From contig NZ_CP054394.1 of assembly GCF_022539405.1 (NCBI RefSeq), positions 2,798,501 through 2,862,500 on the forward strand: a DNA stretch of 64,000 nt, written 5' to 3'. Below are positions 36,225-45,371 of this stretch, piece by piece (the first letter of the stretch is position 1; each line of letters starts with the position of its first letter). Below the pieces are notes generated by a model that did not search any database, was not told the DNA's origin, and worked only from the letters and a program-made list of their open reading frames with translations. This stretch comes from Natranaerofaba carboxydovora (GTDB taxonomy: Bacteria; Bacillota; Natranaerobiia; Natranaerobiales; Natranaerofabaceae). The translations under genes and the position numbers were made by a program.

Positions 36225-37829
36225 TCAATAATCAAATTCTTCCGGGTTAATCCTAAGGTCATAACCATGTTTTAAGTTTTGCGCTGCCATTTGCAGACTT
36301 TTATTTACTATCCCTTGAATAAAGGGATGATTTTCTACTTCTTTCTTTTCCTCAAGATAGTAAAGAGCTAGCATTATCACCCTATACATCTTAGTTCGCC
36401 CTTTTCTTAACTCAAAGTCTGCCATCAAACGAAGTGCTTTGATATAGAAGTCTAGTCTTGGTTTAATAAGATTGTCAACAAACTTTTGATAAATTTCCTC
36501 TTGATCAGCAGAAGTTGATAGTACTATCAGTTTTTTTGATTTTTTTGACTTATATAACATATCTGATGCAAGATCATAAACGTAGGGATGATGTACAAAC
36601 CAATCCCAAAAATCTTTGTATTCATGAAGTTTTTTAAGTTCTTTCCATAATTTATTATTTGATTCTCCACTCTCAAAAATTTTAGAATATTTATCAAATT
36701 CGGGGTTATAAGGCTCTGGACTAGTCCAATCTTCTGAAAGAAAGTTTCGCCAGAAAGAAAACTCCATAGGCTTATTTGACCCAGTTTCAGTAGTCTTACT
36801 TATAGCGTTCTTTAGTAATGCCTTTGCATATTCGGGATCATTACTGATCAGGGAATTGTCCCTTCTAAAATCAGCCATGATTTTTTTAAATTCGCTTATT
36901 GTTATCCGGTATATCCCCCAGCAATCATTTAACCCTTCATTAATATTACTAAGAAAATTTATTAGACAAATCCCACCTTTGTCCTCACCCCAGCGAAGAG
37001 CTAACCAAATAGCTCTATTCCCACGTCCATCTAATTTTGATACGGCAGCCTGATAAATTTCACCGGTTTTAAATCCTTCAATTTCCTTTTCATTGGAAGC
37101 TTTAACGCCTTTTGATTTTAATTTTTTTATCTCTTCATTGATAAGTGGGTAAAATTCTTCTCTATCTTCTTTATCTAAAAGCTCTTCTAAGGCAGAGTAT
37201 GCCAATGGGGTAGCGTTATCTCCTAGTCCTTTAATAGCTTCATTTGCAATCTCGTACTCATCTAACTGTGCTAATACTTTTAGCAAGGTTACAGCCTTCT
37301 CATCCCCGGTTTTGGCCATTTCCTGAACAAGAGTGCTTTGAACCTCCGGAGAAAAATCGGATATCTCCATCAAAAACTGCGGTATCGCCTCGAGGTTTTG
37401 AGTAATTTCAGTAAAAAGGGATTCCCTGGCATCTTTTAATGCTTTTTCCGGATCACTAAAAACTTCCTCATGGGGAAGTTCAGCTGGCTCTAACCCATAA
37501 TAGTCCAGCACTTTTAGGATATAATTTTTATTTTTATCTGGAATTTTGGAATCAAAGGCAAGGCTTATGAGCTTTTCTCCTATATTTTCATCATCTACCT
37601 CTAAGAGCATGAGAAGCTGACTCAAAATTGAAGCCTCTTTTGTTTCGGCATCTTTTAGACGATCTAATATAACAGGAACTGCATGTCTTTCCATTCCAAA
37701 AATTTTTTTAATTATATTATCACGTTTCCTATAATTTTTTTTATTAGTAACAAGTTGATCCAAAAGCTTGCTCACTTCGTGCCTATATAAAAATGTATAA
37801 TCAACGTTCTCCTGCACATTCTTTTCCAT
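36225..37829 (-). CDS. Helical-repeat (HEAT-like) protein of unknown function
   Basis: A 534-residue soluble, helix-rich protein. The first 250 or so residues are a series of about 35-residue helical pairs (LVQEMAKTGDEKAVTLLKVLAQL, cited here in part, is one), as in HEAT/PBS-lyase-type scaffolds. The C-terminal half is Trp/Tyr/Lys-rich and resembles no domain I can name. It is transcribed alone, with a good AGGAGG site and its own terminator. Such scaffolds often mediate protein-protein contacts; a partner cannot be guessed from the neighbours. Confidence 0.6.
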   Translation of the reverse strand: MEKNVQENVDYTFLYRHEVSKLLDQLVTNKKNYRKRDNIIKKIFGMERHAVPVILDRLKDAETKEASILSQLLMLLEVDDENIGEKLISLAFDSKIPDKNKNYILKVLDYYGLEPAELPHEEVFSDPEKALKDARESLFTEITQNLEAIPQFLMEISDFSPEVQSTLVQEMAKTGDEKAVTLLKVLAQLDEYEIANEAIKGLGDNATPLAYSALEELLDKEDREEFYPLINEEIKKLKSKGVKASNEKEIEGFKTGEIYQAAVSKLDGRGNRAIWLALRWGEDKGGICLINFLSNINEGLNDCWGIYRITISEFKKIMADFRRDNSLISNDPEYAKALLKNAISKTTETGSNKPMEFSFWRNFLSEDWTSPEPYNPEFDKYSKIFESGESNNKLWKELKKLHEYKDFWDWFVHHPYVYDLASDMLYKSKKSKKLIVLSTSADQEEIYQKFVDNLIKPRLDFYIKALRLMADFELRKGRTKMYRVIMLALYYLEEKKEVENHPFIQGIVNKSLQMAAQNLKHGYDLRINPEEFDY

Positions 37830-38017
37830 ATAAAAGTCATCCTCCTCTAGGAAAGATACTAAGCTACAAAAAACAAATTCCCTTAGTAATTTAACTTTAC
37901 TACAAGCCAGTAGACTATGTCAAATAATTTACAATATTTGGCCCCTCTATTATACTCTTGCCTGTGATAAAATTTTACTCGTAAACGTCTTACTAGCAGC
38001 CAGGAGGAATAAGTACT

Positions 38018-38965
38018 ATGGATTTAATCACACATACAATTGTCGGTACTGCCACATACAGGGTCTTTACAGGCCAAGAACTGAGTTTTGAGGATCCCTT
38101 CTTAATTGCTACCATGGTAGGAGCCTCCCTCCCTGATATTGATATAGCAACCCATCTTTTTGGGGATGTGCCATACTTCAAATATCACCGCGGGGCAACT
38201 CATTCAATCCTTGGTACAATAATACTTTCACTGGTAGTAGGAGGCGGACTATCATTTATATTTGATGTATCTTTTTTTGCTCTTTTTTCTTTTACTCTTC
38301 TTGGATGTGCGACCCATGTGATGTTAGATACCCTTAACTCCTATGGTGCTAAACTATTTTGGCCCTTCTCTGATAAAAGGACAACTCTGAACCTTCTTGT
38401 ATTCATTGAACCTTTTATGATAGCGTTACTATTAGCTGTTATTATGTTCAACAGTTTTATTGATGGTGGTAGAGCTATATTGTTATTTATATTAGTCTTA
38501 CTTTATTTTCTATTTAGATATTTTTCAAAATTAATGCTAAAAAGAATGTTAACAAAAAAATTTCCAAGGCAGAGTTTTGATAAGGTGGTTATTGTCCCTG
38601 CCTTTGCAAGCATATTCCACTGGGATTATATCCTTGAAAACAATAAAGAAGTTATTCTTGGTAGAACCACATTAATGTTAAAGGATTTTGAGATCAAAAA
38701 AAGATTAAAAAAAGAAGCACCTTCTAAAATAGTCAAAAAAGCTCTTTTAACAAAAGTAGGCAAGTTTTTCGCTGATTTCACCCCTCATTATTATATCAAG
38801 CATGAAAAGATTAAGGACAAGCATTTAGTTAAATTTATTGATCTTAGGTATTTGGTCAAAGAAGGTTTTGTTAACTCTGCAGAGGTAATCATAAGTGAAA
38901 AGGGAAAGGTTATGGAAGCTTTCTTTCAGCCTTATTCTGAGAATCGAAAGATCCCAATCAATTGA
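38018..38965 (+). CDS. YdjM/DUF457-family membrane-bound metal-dependent hydrolase
   Basis: A 315-residue protein with three or four membrane helices in the first 170 residues and the family motif HRGATHSI, preceded by LPDIDIATH and followed by HVMLDTLNSYG. The conserved His and Asp residues suggest a metal site, although no substrate is known for the family. The C-terminal 140 residues form a soluble basic domain. ATG follows AGGAGG by 9 bp. Confidence 0.85.
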   Translation: MDLITHTIVGTATYRVFTGQELSFEDPFLIATMVGASLPDIDIATHLFGDVPYFKYHRGATHSILGTIILSLVVGGGLSFIFDVSFFALFSFTLLGCATHVMLDTLNSYGAKLFWPFSDKRTTLNLLVFIEPFMIALLLAVIMFNSFIDGGRAILLFILVLLYFLFRYFSKLMLKRMLTKKFPRQSFDKVVIVPAFASIFHWDYILENNKEVILGRTTLMLKDFEIKKRLKKEAPSKIVKKALLTKVGKFFADFTPHYYIKHEKIKDKHLVKFIDLRYLVKEGFVNSAEVIISEKGKVMEAFFQPYSENRKIPIN

Positions 38966-38993
38966 TAAATGATTGTTCGATAGGTAAGCAAAT

Positions 38994-39043
38994 AGCAGAG
39001 GCAAGGTCAAAAAAAACAGGATGTTTTGGACCTTTCCTCTGCT
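38994..39043. terminator. Bidirectional terminator
   Basis: A hairpin with arms AGCAGAGG-CAAGGTC and GACCTTTCCTCTGCT between the convergent genes ending at 38965 (+) and 39068 (-). A-rich and T-rich loop segments extend it. It can serve both strands. Confidence 0.75.
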
Positions 39044-39067
39044 GTATACAAAACATAACTTGTTAGG

Positions 39068-40135
39068 CTACTCCACTGTAACTTTGTCTTCTTCTACAAC
39101 ATTTATCCATGTCTGCCCCGGGTAGAGATTTATTTCATCACCATTTTCGTCGTAAAACTTGGTTTTGGCCTCTTCGCATTCTTTTTCCCAGGTTATTGGA
39201 ATCATCTCACCTTTTGATATATACATGCCTTCGCCGTTTCCTACAAGATCTATGTCACGGCGTCCCTCATCATCTATTGTGCGAGAGTTAGCGTACTGGA
39301 TAATTATATTAGACGCTTTTACTTCTTGATCATGTTCTCTGTCTAAGTGAGGTTCATTATCGACTTTTCTAAGATAAACCCCCTCATCCTCCTGATATTC
39401 ATAATTAATAACATTAAAATTAGACCCATAATTTATTTGTACTTCACTAACTTCTTCACTGGAATTTGACATGCTTTCTTCATCTCTGAAGTCTAGTAAC
39501 CCTTCTCTCTCTCCATCTTCACTATACCCCCTAGAATCTGCAGAATCAACTAACTGGGATATTTCTGTATAAACATTATATGGAGCGCCTCTATCATCAC
39601 TTCTCCAAAAACCTGCATGACGAAACTCATTTAGGCTAGAAAGTCCAATTCTGTTTATTTCATTTAATGCAGCCTGATGACCGCCTACATGTACATAGTA
39701 AGAATCATTCTCTAAAGCTAATGTTATAAAATCCAATCTTGCAGAACGGACATTCCCTATATCCCCCGGAACATCTTTGTTAAATAAGGCAAGAAGCCTT
39801 GTATGAGAACCTTCTACTCTGAGCTCGTAAACAACACATGCTTCTGATATGCCTGAATGAGGTCTTTCATCTGACGAGTTTCCGTATGTAACAAGTATAG
39901 GTCGTGAAAGGACATCATATTCGTGGTCTTCTTCTGCTCCACAAAAGTGACATTCTATAGCATCTAAATTAACATCTTTATCCTCTTTTGGTTCTTCTTT
40001 TTCTACCTCTTTATCAGGCTCTTTTTCTTTATCTGTTTCTTCTTCACCCCCGCAGCCTGCTATAGACCATGTAAAAATTAATGCAAAAACAAACAAAGTA
40101 AATATTAAGTAAAGCCTATTTGAATATTTTGCCAA
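39068..40135 (-). CDS. DUF3048 lipoprotein (YerB-like)
   Basis: A 355-residue protein with an N-terminal signal ending in a lipobox (WSIAGCGG), then a Glu/Lys/Asp-rich spacer and the DUF3048 region: RPILVTYGNSSDERPHSGIS, YELRVEGSHTRLLALF and GDIGNVRSARLDF. YerB-like lipoproteins face outward and are of uncertain function. A CHFCG motif (two Cys) lies in the spacer segment at about residue 62. It stands alone. Confidence 0.88.
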   Translation of the reverse strand: MAKYSNRLYLIFTLFVFALIFTWSIAGCGGEEETDKEKEPDKEVEKEEPKEDKDVNLDAIECHFCGAEEDHEYDVLSRPILVTYGNSSDERPHSGISEACVVYELRVEGSHTRLLALFNKDVPGDIGNVRSARLDFITLALENDSYYVHVGGHQAALNEINRIGLSSLNEFRHAGFWRSDDRGAPYNVYTEISQLVDSADSRGYSEDGEREGLLDFRDEESMSNSSEEVSEVQINYGSNFNVINYEYQEDEGVYLRKVDNEPHLDREHDQEVKASNIIIQYANSRTIDDEGRRDIDLVGNGEGMYISKGEMIPITWEKECEEAKTKFYDENGDEINLYPGQTWINVVEEDKVTVE

Positions 40136-40304
40136 TATTTAACACCTCCACAATTTAACCTACCTCTATTCTTATTCAACTTATTTTGTTAAAATCCTAT
40201 TTAGAAAAAGATTTTTCTTTAGATTATTTTGCTAAAGGTTTTGGACCTTCTAATGAAGAATATATTAACTAATAATGGGGCAGGAGGGAGGGAGAGAGAT
40301 CATC

Positions 40305-40529
40305 ATGGATAAGTTTGTTGATGCCTTAGGTGAGATGTGCCCTATACCCATCATCAAAGCTGAAAAAGCATTAAGAAAGCTTGGGCCAAAAGACACAGTC
40401 GTATTAGAAACAGACCATAGCTGCTCAATTCAAAGTGTCACCAAGCATTTCGAAGAAAAATATAATTATTCCTGCAGTATAGAGGAAATAGATGTTGGTA
40501 TATGGCACATCAAAATAACCAAAGCTTAA
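40305..40529 (+). CDS. TusA-family sulfur (selenium) carrier protein
   Basis: A 74-residue protein with the TusA signature Cys-Pro-x-Pro (GEMCPIPIIKAEKAL) and a standard beta-alpha-beta-alpha-beta-beta fold. TusA-like proteins carry persulfide, and some partner with YedE transporters in selenium metabolism. ATG 40305 follows a GGAGGGAGGGAG run; an ATG ten codons upstream reads through that run and is unlikely. It lies convergent to a LysR gene and near a YedE gene. Confidence 0.9.
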   Translation: MDKFVDALGEMCPIPIIKAEKALRKLGPKDTVVLETDHSCSIQSVTKHFEEKYNYSCSIEEIDVGIWHIKITKA

Positions 40530-40573
40530 AAGCTATGGTTATTAAAAACTATAACATAATATAACTTAAAATG

Positions 40574-41500
40574 TTAACAAAAGCCTCTTTCATCTGAAAT
40601 TAATAAATCAAAAAATTGTTTAGTAATTCCTTCTGATATGTCCTTAGGCTTATAAACCATTGTAAATGTATGCGGGAAATTAACATCTTGTAATTTTATA
40701 ATTTTTAGGGTTTTGTGTCGAATCTCTTTCTTGATTGCCATCCTTGGCAAAAATGAAAGGCCCTTATCTGCAGATACAGCAGAAATAATAGATGAGATAT
40801 TATTAATTTCAAGAACTACGTTCAAGTCTTTTAATGAAATATTTTGATCAGCTAAGTTTTTTTCTATGGTAGCCCTTATACCTGAACCCTTTTCTTTCAA
40901 TATCAAGTTATATTTAGCCAGTTCTGAGACGGTGATGTGGTCCCTATCTATCCATGGTTCTTTATATGGAGCTACAAGTTCAATATAGTCATTTCCAAGG
41001 CGTTTTAAGGCCAAGCCTTCGTTCGTCAGTTTTTTTCTTAACTCGGAGCTAATTGGACCTTCTATAAGGCCCATTTGAACATTGCCATCTAGTACCTGGT
41101 TGATAACCTCAGGTGAGTTATAAACATCTAGATCAATTTCATTTTTGGGGTATTTTTCCTTAAAAATATAAATACTGCACGGCACAGCATAACCACCAAT
41201 AGTATTTGATGCTGCTACTTTTAACGTCTCTTGGTTAGAGCTAGCTAGATCATTTATTTTTGATTCTATATTAGAAAGTATATTTAGAAGTCTTCCTCCT
41301 TCTAGGTATAATATTTCGCCGGCAGGAGTTAAGCTAACACCTTTTGTAGTTCGATTTAGAAGAGGAGTCTTAAAGTACTTCTCTAAATAATTAATCTGTG
41401 AACTAAGAGCAGGTTGACTGAGATGAAGCTCCCTAGAAGCTTTTGTAATGCTTCCTTCTTCAACAACGACCATAAAAGCTCTTATAGTTTCTAGGTTCAT
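40574..41500 (-). CDS. LysR-family regulator (selenium-metabolism type, likely)
   Basis: A 308-residue LysR regulator: N-terminal winged helix (MNLETIRAFMVVVEEGSIT, ASRELHLSQPALSSQINYLE) and a periplasmic-binding-like effector domain. It is transcribed divergently from the YedE-type transporter gene with 46 bp between the starts, the typical setting for control of that gene. ATG 41500 follows AAGGAGG by 7 bp; the longer frame would run through the shared promoter. A specific LysR group goes with yedE/tusA in selenoprotein-making bacteria, and membership is inferred from position. Confidence 0.88.
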   Translation of the reverse strand: MNLETIRAFMVVVEEGSITKASRELHLSQPALSSQINYLEKYFKTPLLNRTTKGVSLTPAGEILYLEGGRLLNILSNIESKINDLASSNQETLKVAASNTIGGYAVPCSIYIFKEKYPKNEIDLDVYNSPEVINQVLDGNVQMGLIEGPISSELRKKLTNEGLALKRLGNDYIELVAPYKEPWIDRDHITVSELAKYNLILKEKGSGIRATIEKNLADQNISLKDLNVVLEINNISSIISAVSADKGLSFLPRMAIKKEIRHKTLKIIKLQDVNFPHTFTMVYKPKDISEGITKQFFDLLISDERGFC

Positions 41501-41546
41501 GGATGTTACCTCCTTAATAATAAAAAGTACAAAGGAGAGTTGTTTT

Positions 41547-42674
41547 TTGAAAACACTCAAGGAAAACAAAGCCACAAATTCTAAAAAAGCTCTAATTTAT
41601 ATTATAACAGCTATAATCTTTTATTTCATAGCAAAATATAATTATATTATATTTTTTGGCATTTTGCTTGGTTATACCATGCAAAAATCAAGGTTTTGTT
41701 TTACTGCTGCTTTTCGTGATTTATTTCTCATAGGAAACACCAGCTTGTTTCGTGGACTAATAATAATTCTATTCTTAAAAACTCCTCTCTTCGCATTAAT
41801 ATATCAATATTCTAGCAGCAGCTTCAACCTATCACCTGTTGGGCTATGGACTATAATTGGAGCAGTTTTGTTTAGCATGGGAATGGTTATTGCAGGCGCT
41901 TGTGTAACTGGTAGCATGGTTAGATTAGGAGAAGGCTACATTATGCAGCAATTTTCTTTACTTGGTATACTTCTTGGCTCGGTCTTTGGAGCATTTCATG
42001 TTTCTTTCTTTGAAAGAAAGTTTATGTTTGGTCCAGTTTTTATCCCAGAATACCTAAATTTAACTTTTGTTGTATTAATCCAACTTTTTATTTTGGCAGG
42101 GTTGTTTATAATCTCTCTTTGGCTAGAAAGAGGCAAAGAAGCTTTAAGTATTAGTGCTATCAAAAATTCACTAATATTTTCATTCCCAAAAGATCCATGT
42201 AAAAAATTCTGGCCTTATAATATGGGTGCGATATTTATTGTAGTTATCATGTCTATAATGTTCTTATTATACGGCACCCCCTGGGGCATTACTACCTCTT
42301 TAACCCATCTTGCCGGCGGTATAGCAGGACTTTTTGGAATTGACATCTCTAATTGGAGTTTTTTTGGTTATGAAAGTTTATTTGCCCATCCATTGATTCT
42401 TGTTAATTTAGGGATTATCCTAGGTTCATTTTTGAGTTCCTTTTCTTCATCTGAATTTAGAATTAGAAAGCCAAGATCGTATAAATTCATTATTTCAGGG
42501 TTAATGGGCGGAATATTAATGGGTTATGGTGCCAGGCTTGCTGAGGGCTGCAATATTGGTGCTCTAATAAGTGCTATACCTTCTTTTTCCCTTCATGGCT
42601 GGGTATTTATGTTTTCTTCATTTATTGGAGCTTATATAGGAAGTAAAATTTTACTATCCTATTTAATTGAATAA
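41547..42674 (+). CDS. yedE: YedE/YeeE-family transporter (putative selenium metabolism membrane protein)
   Basis: About 375 residues, with about ten membrane helices. Conserved family motifs: QKSRFCFTAAFRD, GMVIAGACVTGSMVRLGEG and, in the second repeat, GYGARLAEGCNIGALIS, each with a Cys in a Gly-rich loop. YeeE/YedE proteins move thiosulfate or a reduced sulfur or selenium species in concert with a TusA protein; one is encoded 1 kb away. The start is TTG 41547, 9 bp after AAAGGAG; longer frames run into the LysR gene. A terminator follows at 42832-42871. Confidence 0.85.
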   Translation: MKTLKENKATNSKKALIYIITAIIFYFIAKYNYIIFFGILLGYTMQKSRFCFTAAFRDLFLIGNTSLFRGLIIILFLKTPLFALIYQYSSSSFNLSPVGLWTIIGAVLFSMGMVIAGACVTGSMVRLGEGYIMQQFSLLGILLGSVFGAFHVSFFERKFMFGPVFIPEYLNLTFVVLIQLFILAGLFIISLWLERGKEALSISAIKNSLIFSFPKDPCKKFWPYNMGAIFIVVIMSIMFLLYGTPWGITTSLTHLAGGIAGLFGIDISNWSFFGYESLFAHPLILVNLGIILGSFLSSFSSSEFRIRKPRSYKFIISGLMGGILMGYGARLAEGCNIGALISAIPSFSLHGWVFMFSSFIGAYIGSKILLSYLIE

Positions 42675-43130
42675 TATTTACCAACACCATTTTACCAAAC
42701 TTTCACACAATAATTCAAAAAAAAATGTTACAGAATTATTACAGACAATTCAATAGTGAAAACAATAACATTTTGTTATAACTCTTTCTTATTGTTATAT
42801 AAGTTCTTTATTGAAGCATTTTTTTAACTGTGCTCCAGAACGCCTATACCACAGGGGTTTTGGAGCTTTTTGCATTAATTTAACCCTTTCAATACCTTCC
42901 GCGCTTGTTCTTGATACCCCTTTCACAACAATCATTTAGCGGTTATAATATAGATAAATGTTATAAAAGTTCAATTTTCTATCGAAAAATACTTTTGTTT
43001 GTAACATTTAGAAATTGGACTCCAATAAAAAGTTAGAACCAGTTAAGTTAATTGTTAATCAATAACCTTGCAGTAACCTTGTTAGAATTTTTTTTAAATA
43101 CAAAAAATTAAGTTATGGGGGTGGATAGAG
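42675..43130. promoter_or_regulatory. Intergenic region ahead of the split-Soret selenocytochrome gene
   Basis: About 456 bp without a gene. It holds a small perfect palindrome ATAACA-TTT-TGTTAT (42765-42779), the terminator at 42832-42871 and then about 250 bp that should contain the promoter and leader of the cytochrome gene. I could not fix a promoter. The last bases provide a GGGGGTGG ribosome site. Confidence 0.5.
42832..42871 (+). terminator. Rho-independent terminator after yedE
   Basis: Arms GCTCCA and TGGAGC with further inner pairing (AA/TT, CC/GG), followed by TTTTT. It separates yedE transcription from the cytochrome gene. Confidence 0.8.
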
Positions 43131-43967
43131 TTGAGTAAACTCAACAGAAAGAAGTTTCTTAAAACTGGCGGACTTTCGCTAGCAGCACTTGCTTTTGCAC
43201 CAACAATTGGAGGTTGTGGTAAAGATACCCCAGCAGCTGATCCTGCTGACGAGAAGGAAATTGATGTTCCTGAGTATCCTTTTGAAGGTCTAGTTAAGAT
43301 TGATGACCTTGACTATGTTAAGCAGCGTGCATGGGATGGATACAAAGAAGGTGGATGAGGCTACGGTGCTGCCGAAGGGACCTTCGGCATACTAGCAGAA
43401 GAAGTAGGATATCCGTTTGACCAGATTGCAACAAAAATGTTCTGGCCTTTTAGAGGAGGACTTAGCGGTTGGGGATCGATCTGTGGTGCAATACCACCAG
43501 CAGCAGCTTTCTTAGCAGCTATTGCTGAACCAGATGATCACATGGATCTAACCCAGGAGTTAATGGCATGGTATCAGCAGTTCCCATTCCCTGAGACTCA
43601 GCTTGGCGACACAGGGGAGCTACCACAGACACCTGTTAATTCTAGTCTATGTCACGTATCCATCACAAAGTGGATGGTTTATGCCAACAAAGAACATGGC
43701 ATGGATATTGAAAGTAGAGGAGATGATAGAAGAGGAGATAGATGTGCTGGACTAACTGCTGACGTTGCTGCTTATACTATCGAAATGATGAATAAGTTTA
43801 TCGATGGTGAGTTTGAAGTAGTACACACTCCTGCTGAAGTAAGAGATGACTGCATGGCTTGTCATGATGATACCGGTGGTAATCACGACTATGCTGCACA
43901 TGGGCAAGAAGACTGCACTGAGTGTCACACTGATAAGTGGGAAGACTACACAGAAGATCATCCATAA
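43131..43967 (+). CDS. Split-Soret-type dihaem cytochrome c with selenocysteine (UGA at 43356-43358)
   Basis: 278 residues if the in-frame TGA, codon 76, is read as Sec. The two halves are exactly in frame and the stretch between has no other stop. N-terminus: RKKFLKTGGLSLAALAFAP, a Tat-like leader, then IGGC, a lipobox-like Cys. Around the TGA: KEGG-U-GYGAAEGTFGIL, where split-Soret/C_GCAxxG_C_C proteins have Cys, and downstream GGLSGWGSICGA. Two haem c motifs, CMACH and CTECH, lie near the C-terminus. The start is TTG, 6 bp after GGGGGTGG. In Desulfovibrio the family binds two haems and an Fe-S centre; the Sec probably replaces a cluster or redox Cys. Terminator follows. Confidence 0.9.
43371..43388 (+). 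promoter_or_regulatory. SECIS-like hairpin of the split-Soret selenocytochrome
   Basis: GCCGAAGG-GA-CCTTCGGC, an almost perfect palindrome; realistic folding gives a 7-bp stem GCCGAAG/CTTCGGC with loop GGAC. It starts 13 nt after the UGA, so the apical G lies about 20 nt downstream, inside the range for bacterial SECIS elements. Confidence 0.75.
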
Positions 43968-44036
43968 AAAAAGTGCCACGAAAAAACTAAATATCGTGAC
44001 ACAAAACAAATAAACAAATATATAACATCTTACCCC

Positions 44037-44068
44037 ATAACCGGAAGGTCCCCACACCTTCCGGTTAT
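44037..44068. terminator. Terminator between the selenocytochrome and thiI
   Basis: Perfect 12-bp stem ATAACCGGAAGG/CCTTCCGGTTAT with loop TCCCCACA, followed on the plus strand by TATTTTG. It lies between convergent genes and probably ends the cytochrome transcript; it may also serve thiI. Confidence 0.88.
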
Positions 44069-44160
44069 TATTTTGCCTATTCACATTATATTATAAAATA
44101 GCTTTAAGTAAAAGTGTATTAGGGAATCCCCTGTTTTTATGTCAGAAAAACCTGCCAAAA

Positions 44161-45366
44161 TTATAACTTGAATTCAAGCTCTTCTTTTTCTTCGTAAGGC
44201 AAAAATATTTCCACATCCATCTCTTTTATAGATTCATTAATAAGCTCTTCTATGTTTAATCTTTCTTCTTCTTTTTGTAAAGCATTGATTTTGGGTCTTG
44301 TTTCTGGTTTTTTGGGTAAGAATAGAGTACAGCAGTCTTCATAAGGTCTTGTCGAAATAGAGAAAGTATCAATTTTTTTAGAAAGGTCTGTTATCTCCTG
44401 TTTGTCTAAGCAGGCAACGGGTCTAATCACAGGGATATCTACAACGTTACTTATTGCGTTGATACTTTCTAGGGTTTGGCTTGCCACCTGACCAACATTT
44501 TCTCCAGTTATTATTGCCTGGGCTTTTTCTTTTTTGGCTACTTCTTGTGCAATTCTATACATGTAACGACGCATAATCGTTACCCTCATCCTAGCATTTA
44601 CTTTTTCTTGAATAGCTTTTTGGATTTGGGTGAAATAGTTTGTGTATAATTTGAATCTACCTCCATGTTTACAAATTTCCTTTGCTATATCTTTTACTTT
44701 TTCTACAGAACGTTCACTGGTAAAAGGTGGGCTTGTAAAATGAAGGCCAATAACCTCAATTCCCCTCTTCATTGCAAGATATCCTGCAACAGGGCTATCT
44801 ATCCCTCCAGAAAGAAGAAGTATGCCTTTGTTTGTCACCCCTACAGGTAACCCTTTTGGGCCATCGATCGCCCTTGAATAAATAAATGCACCATTTTCCC
44901 TAATTTCCACATTTATTGTCACATCAGGATTTTTTACATCAACTTCTAAGTTATCCACATTGGTTAGAATATGTGTACCCAAAATCTGATTCATCTCCAT
45001 AGAGTCTTTATGAAACTTTTTGTGGGATCTTTTACAATCAATTTTAAAGCTCATTCCTGGCTTGTAAGAATCTTTTAATACCTGCAAGGATATGTCTTTT
45101 ATTTTTTCTACGTCTAGCGGTGCCAAGACCGCAGGACTTACTGACACAATCCCAAAAACCTTGCTAAGTCTATCTGACACTTCATCTGCATCTTCTTTGG
45201 TTCCTTTAAGTTCGACATATATTCGACCGTACGTTTTATTTATTTTTCTTTTATCCAACCCTTTTAAAGAGTTATTTATATTAGTGACTAACCTATCTTC
45301 GAATTCCGATCTGTTTTTTCCTTTTAGGCTAATTTCACCATATCTAACTAACATATAATCAAACAT
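44161..45366 (-). CDS. thiI: tRNA 4-thiouridine synthetase ThiI
   Basis: A 401-residue protein with an N-terminal ferredoxin-like and THUMP RNA-binding region, then a PP-loop adenylation domain (LLSGGIDSPVAGYLAMKRG). It lacks the C-terminal rhodanese domain found in enterics, as is usual in Firmicutes, where a dedicated cysteine desulfurase supplies sulfur. That desulfurase gene is next upstream. ATG 45366 lies 8 bp after AAGGAG; the GTG three codons upstream overlaps the desulfurase stop. Confidence 0.93.
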   Translation of the reverse strand: MFDYMLVRYGEISLKGKNRSEFEDRLVTNINNSLKGLDKRKINKTYGRIYVELKGTKEDADEVSDRLSKVFGIVSVSPAVLAPLDVEKIKDISLQVLKDSYKPGMSFKIDCKRSHKKFHKDSMEMNQILGTHILTNVDNLEVDVKNPDVTINVEIRENGAFIYSRAIDGPKGLPVGVTNKGILLLSGGIDSPVAGYLAMKRGIEVIGLHFTSPPFTSERSVEKVKDIAKEICKHGGRFKLYTNYFTQIQKAIQEKVNARMRVTIMRRYMYRIAQEVAKKEKAQAIITGENVGQVASQTLESINAISNVVDIPVIRPVACLDKQEITDLSKKIDTFSISTRPYEDCCTLFLPKKPETRPKINALQKEEERLNIEELINESIKEMDVEIFLPYEEKEELEFKL

Positions 45367-45371
45367 TTTAT

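Noticed and set aside
43437-43967. A separate haem-protein gene starting at an internal Met
   Set aside because: It is in frame with 43131-43358 across a single TGA; the region between is open and conserved in type, and an SECIS-like hairpin is present, so one selenoprotein gene is the better reading.
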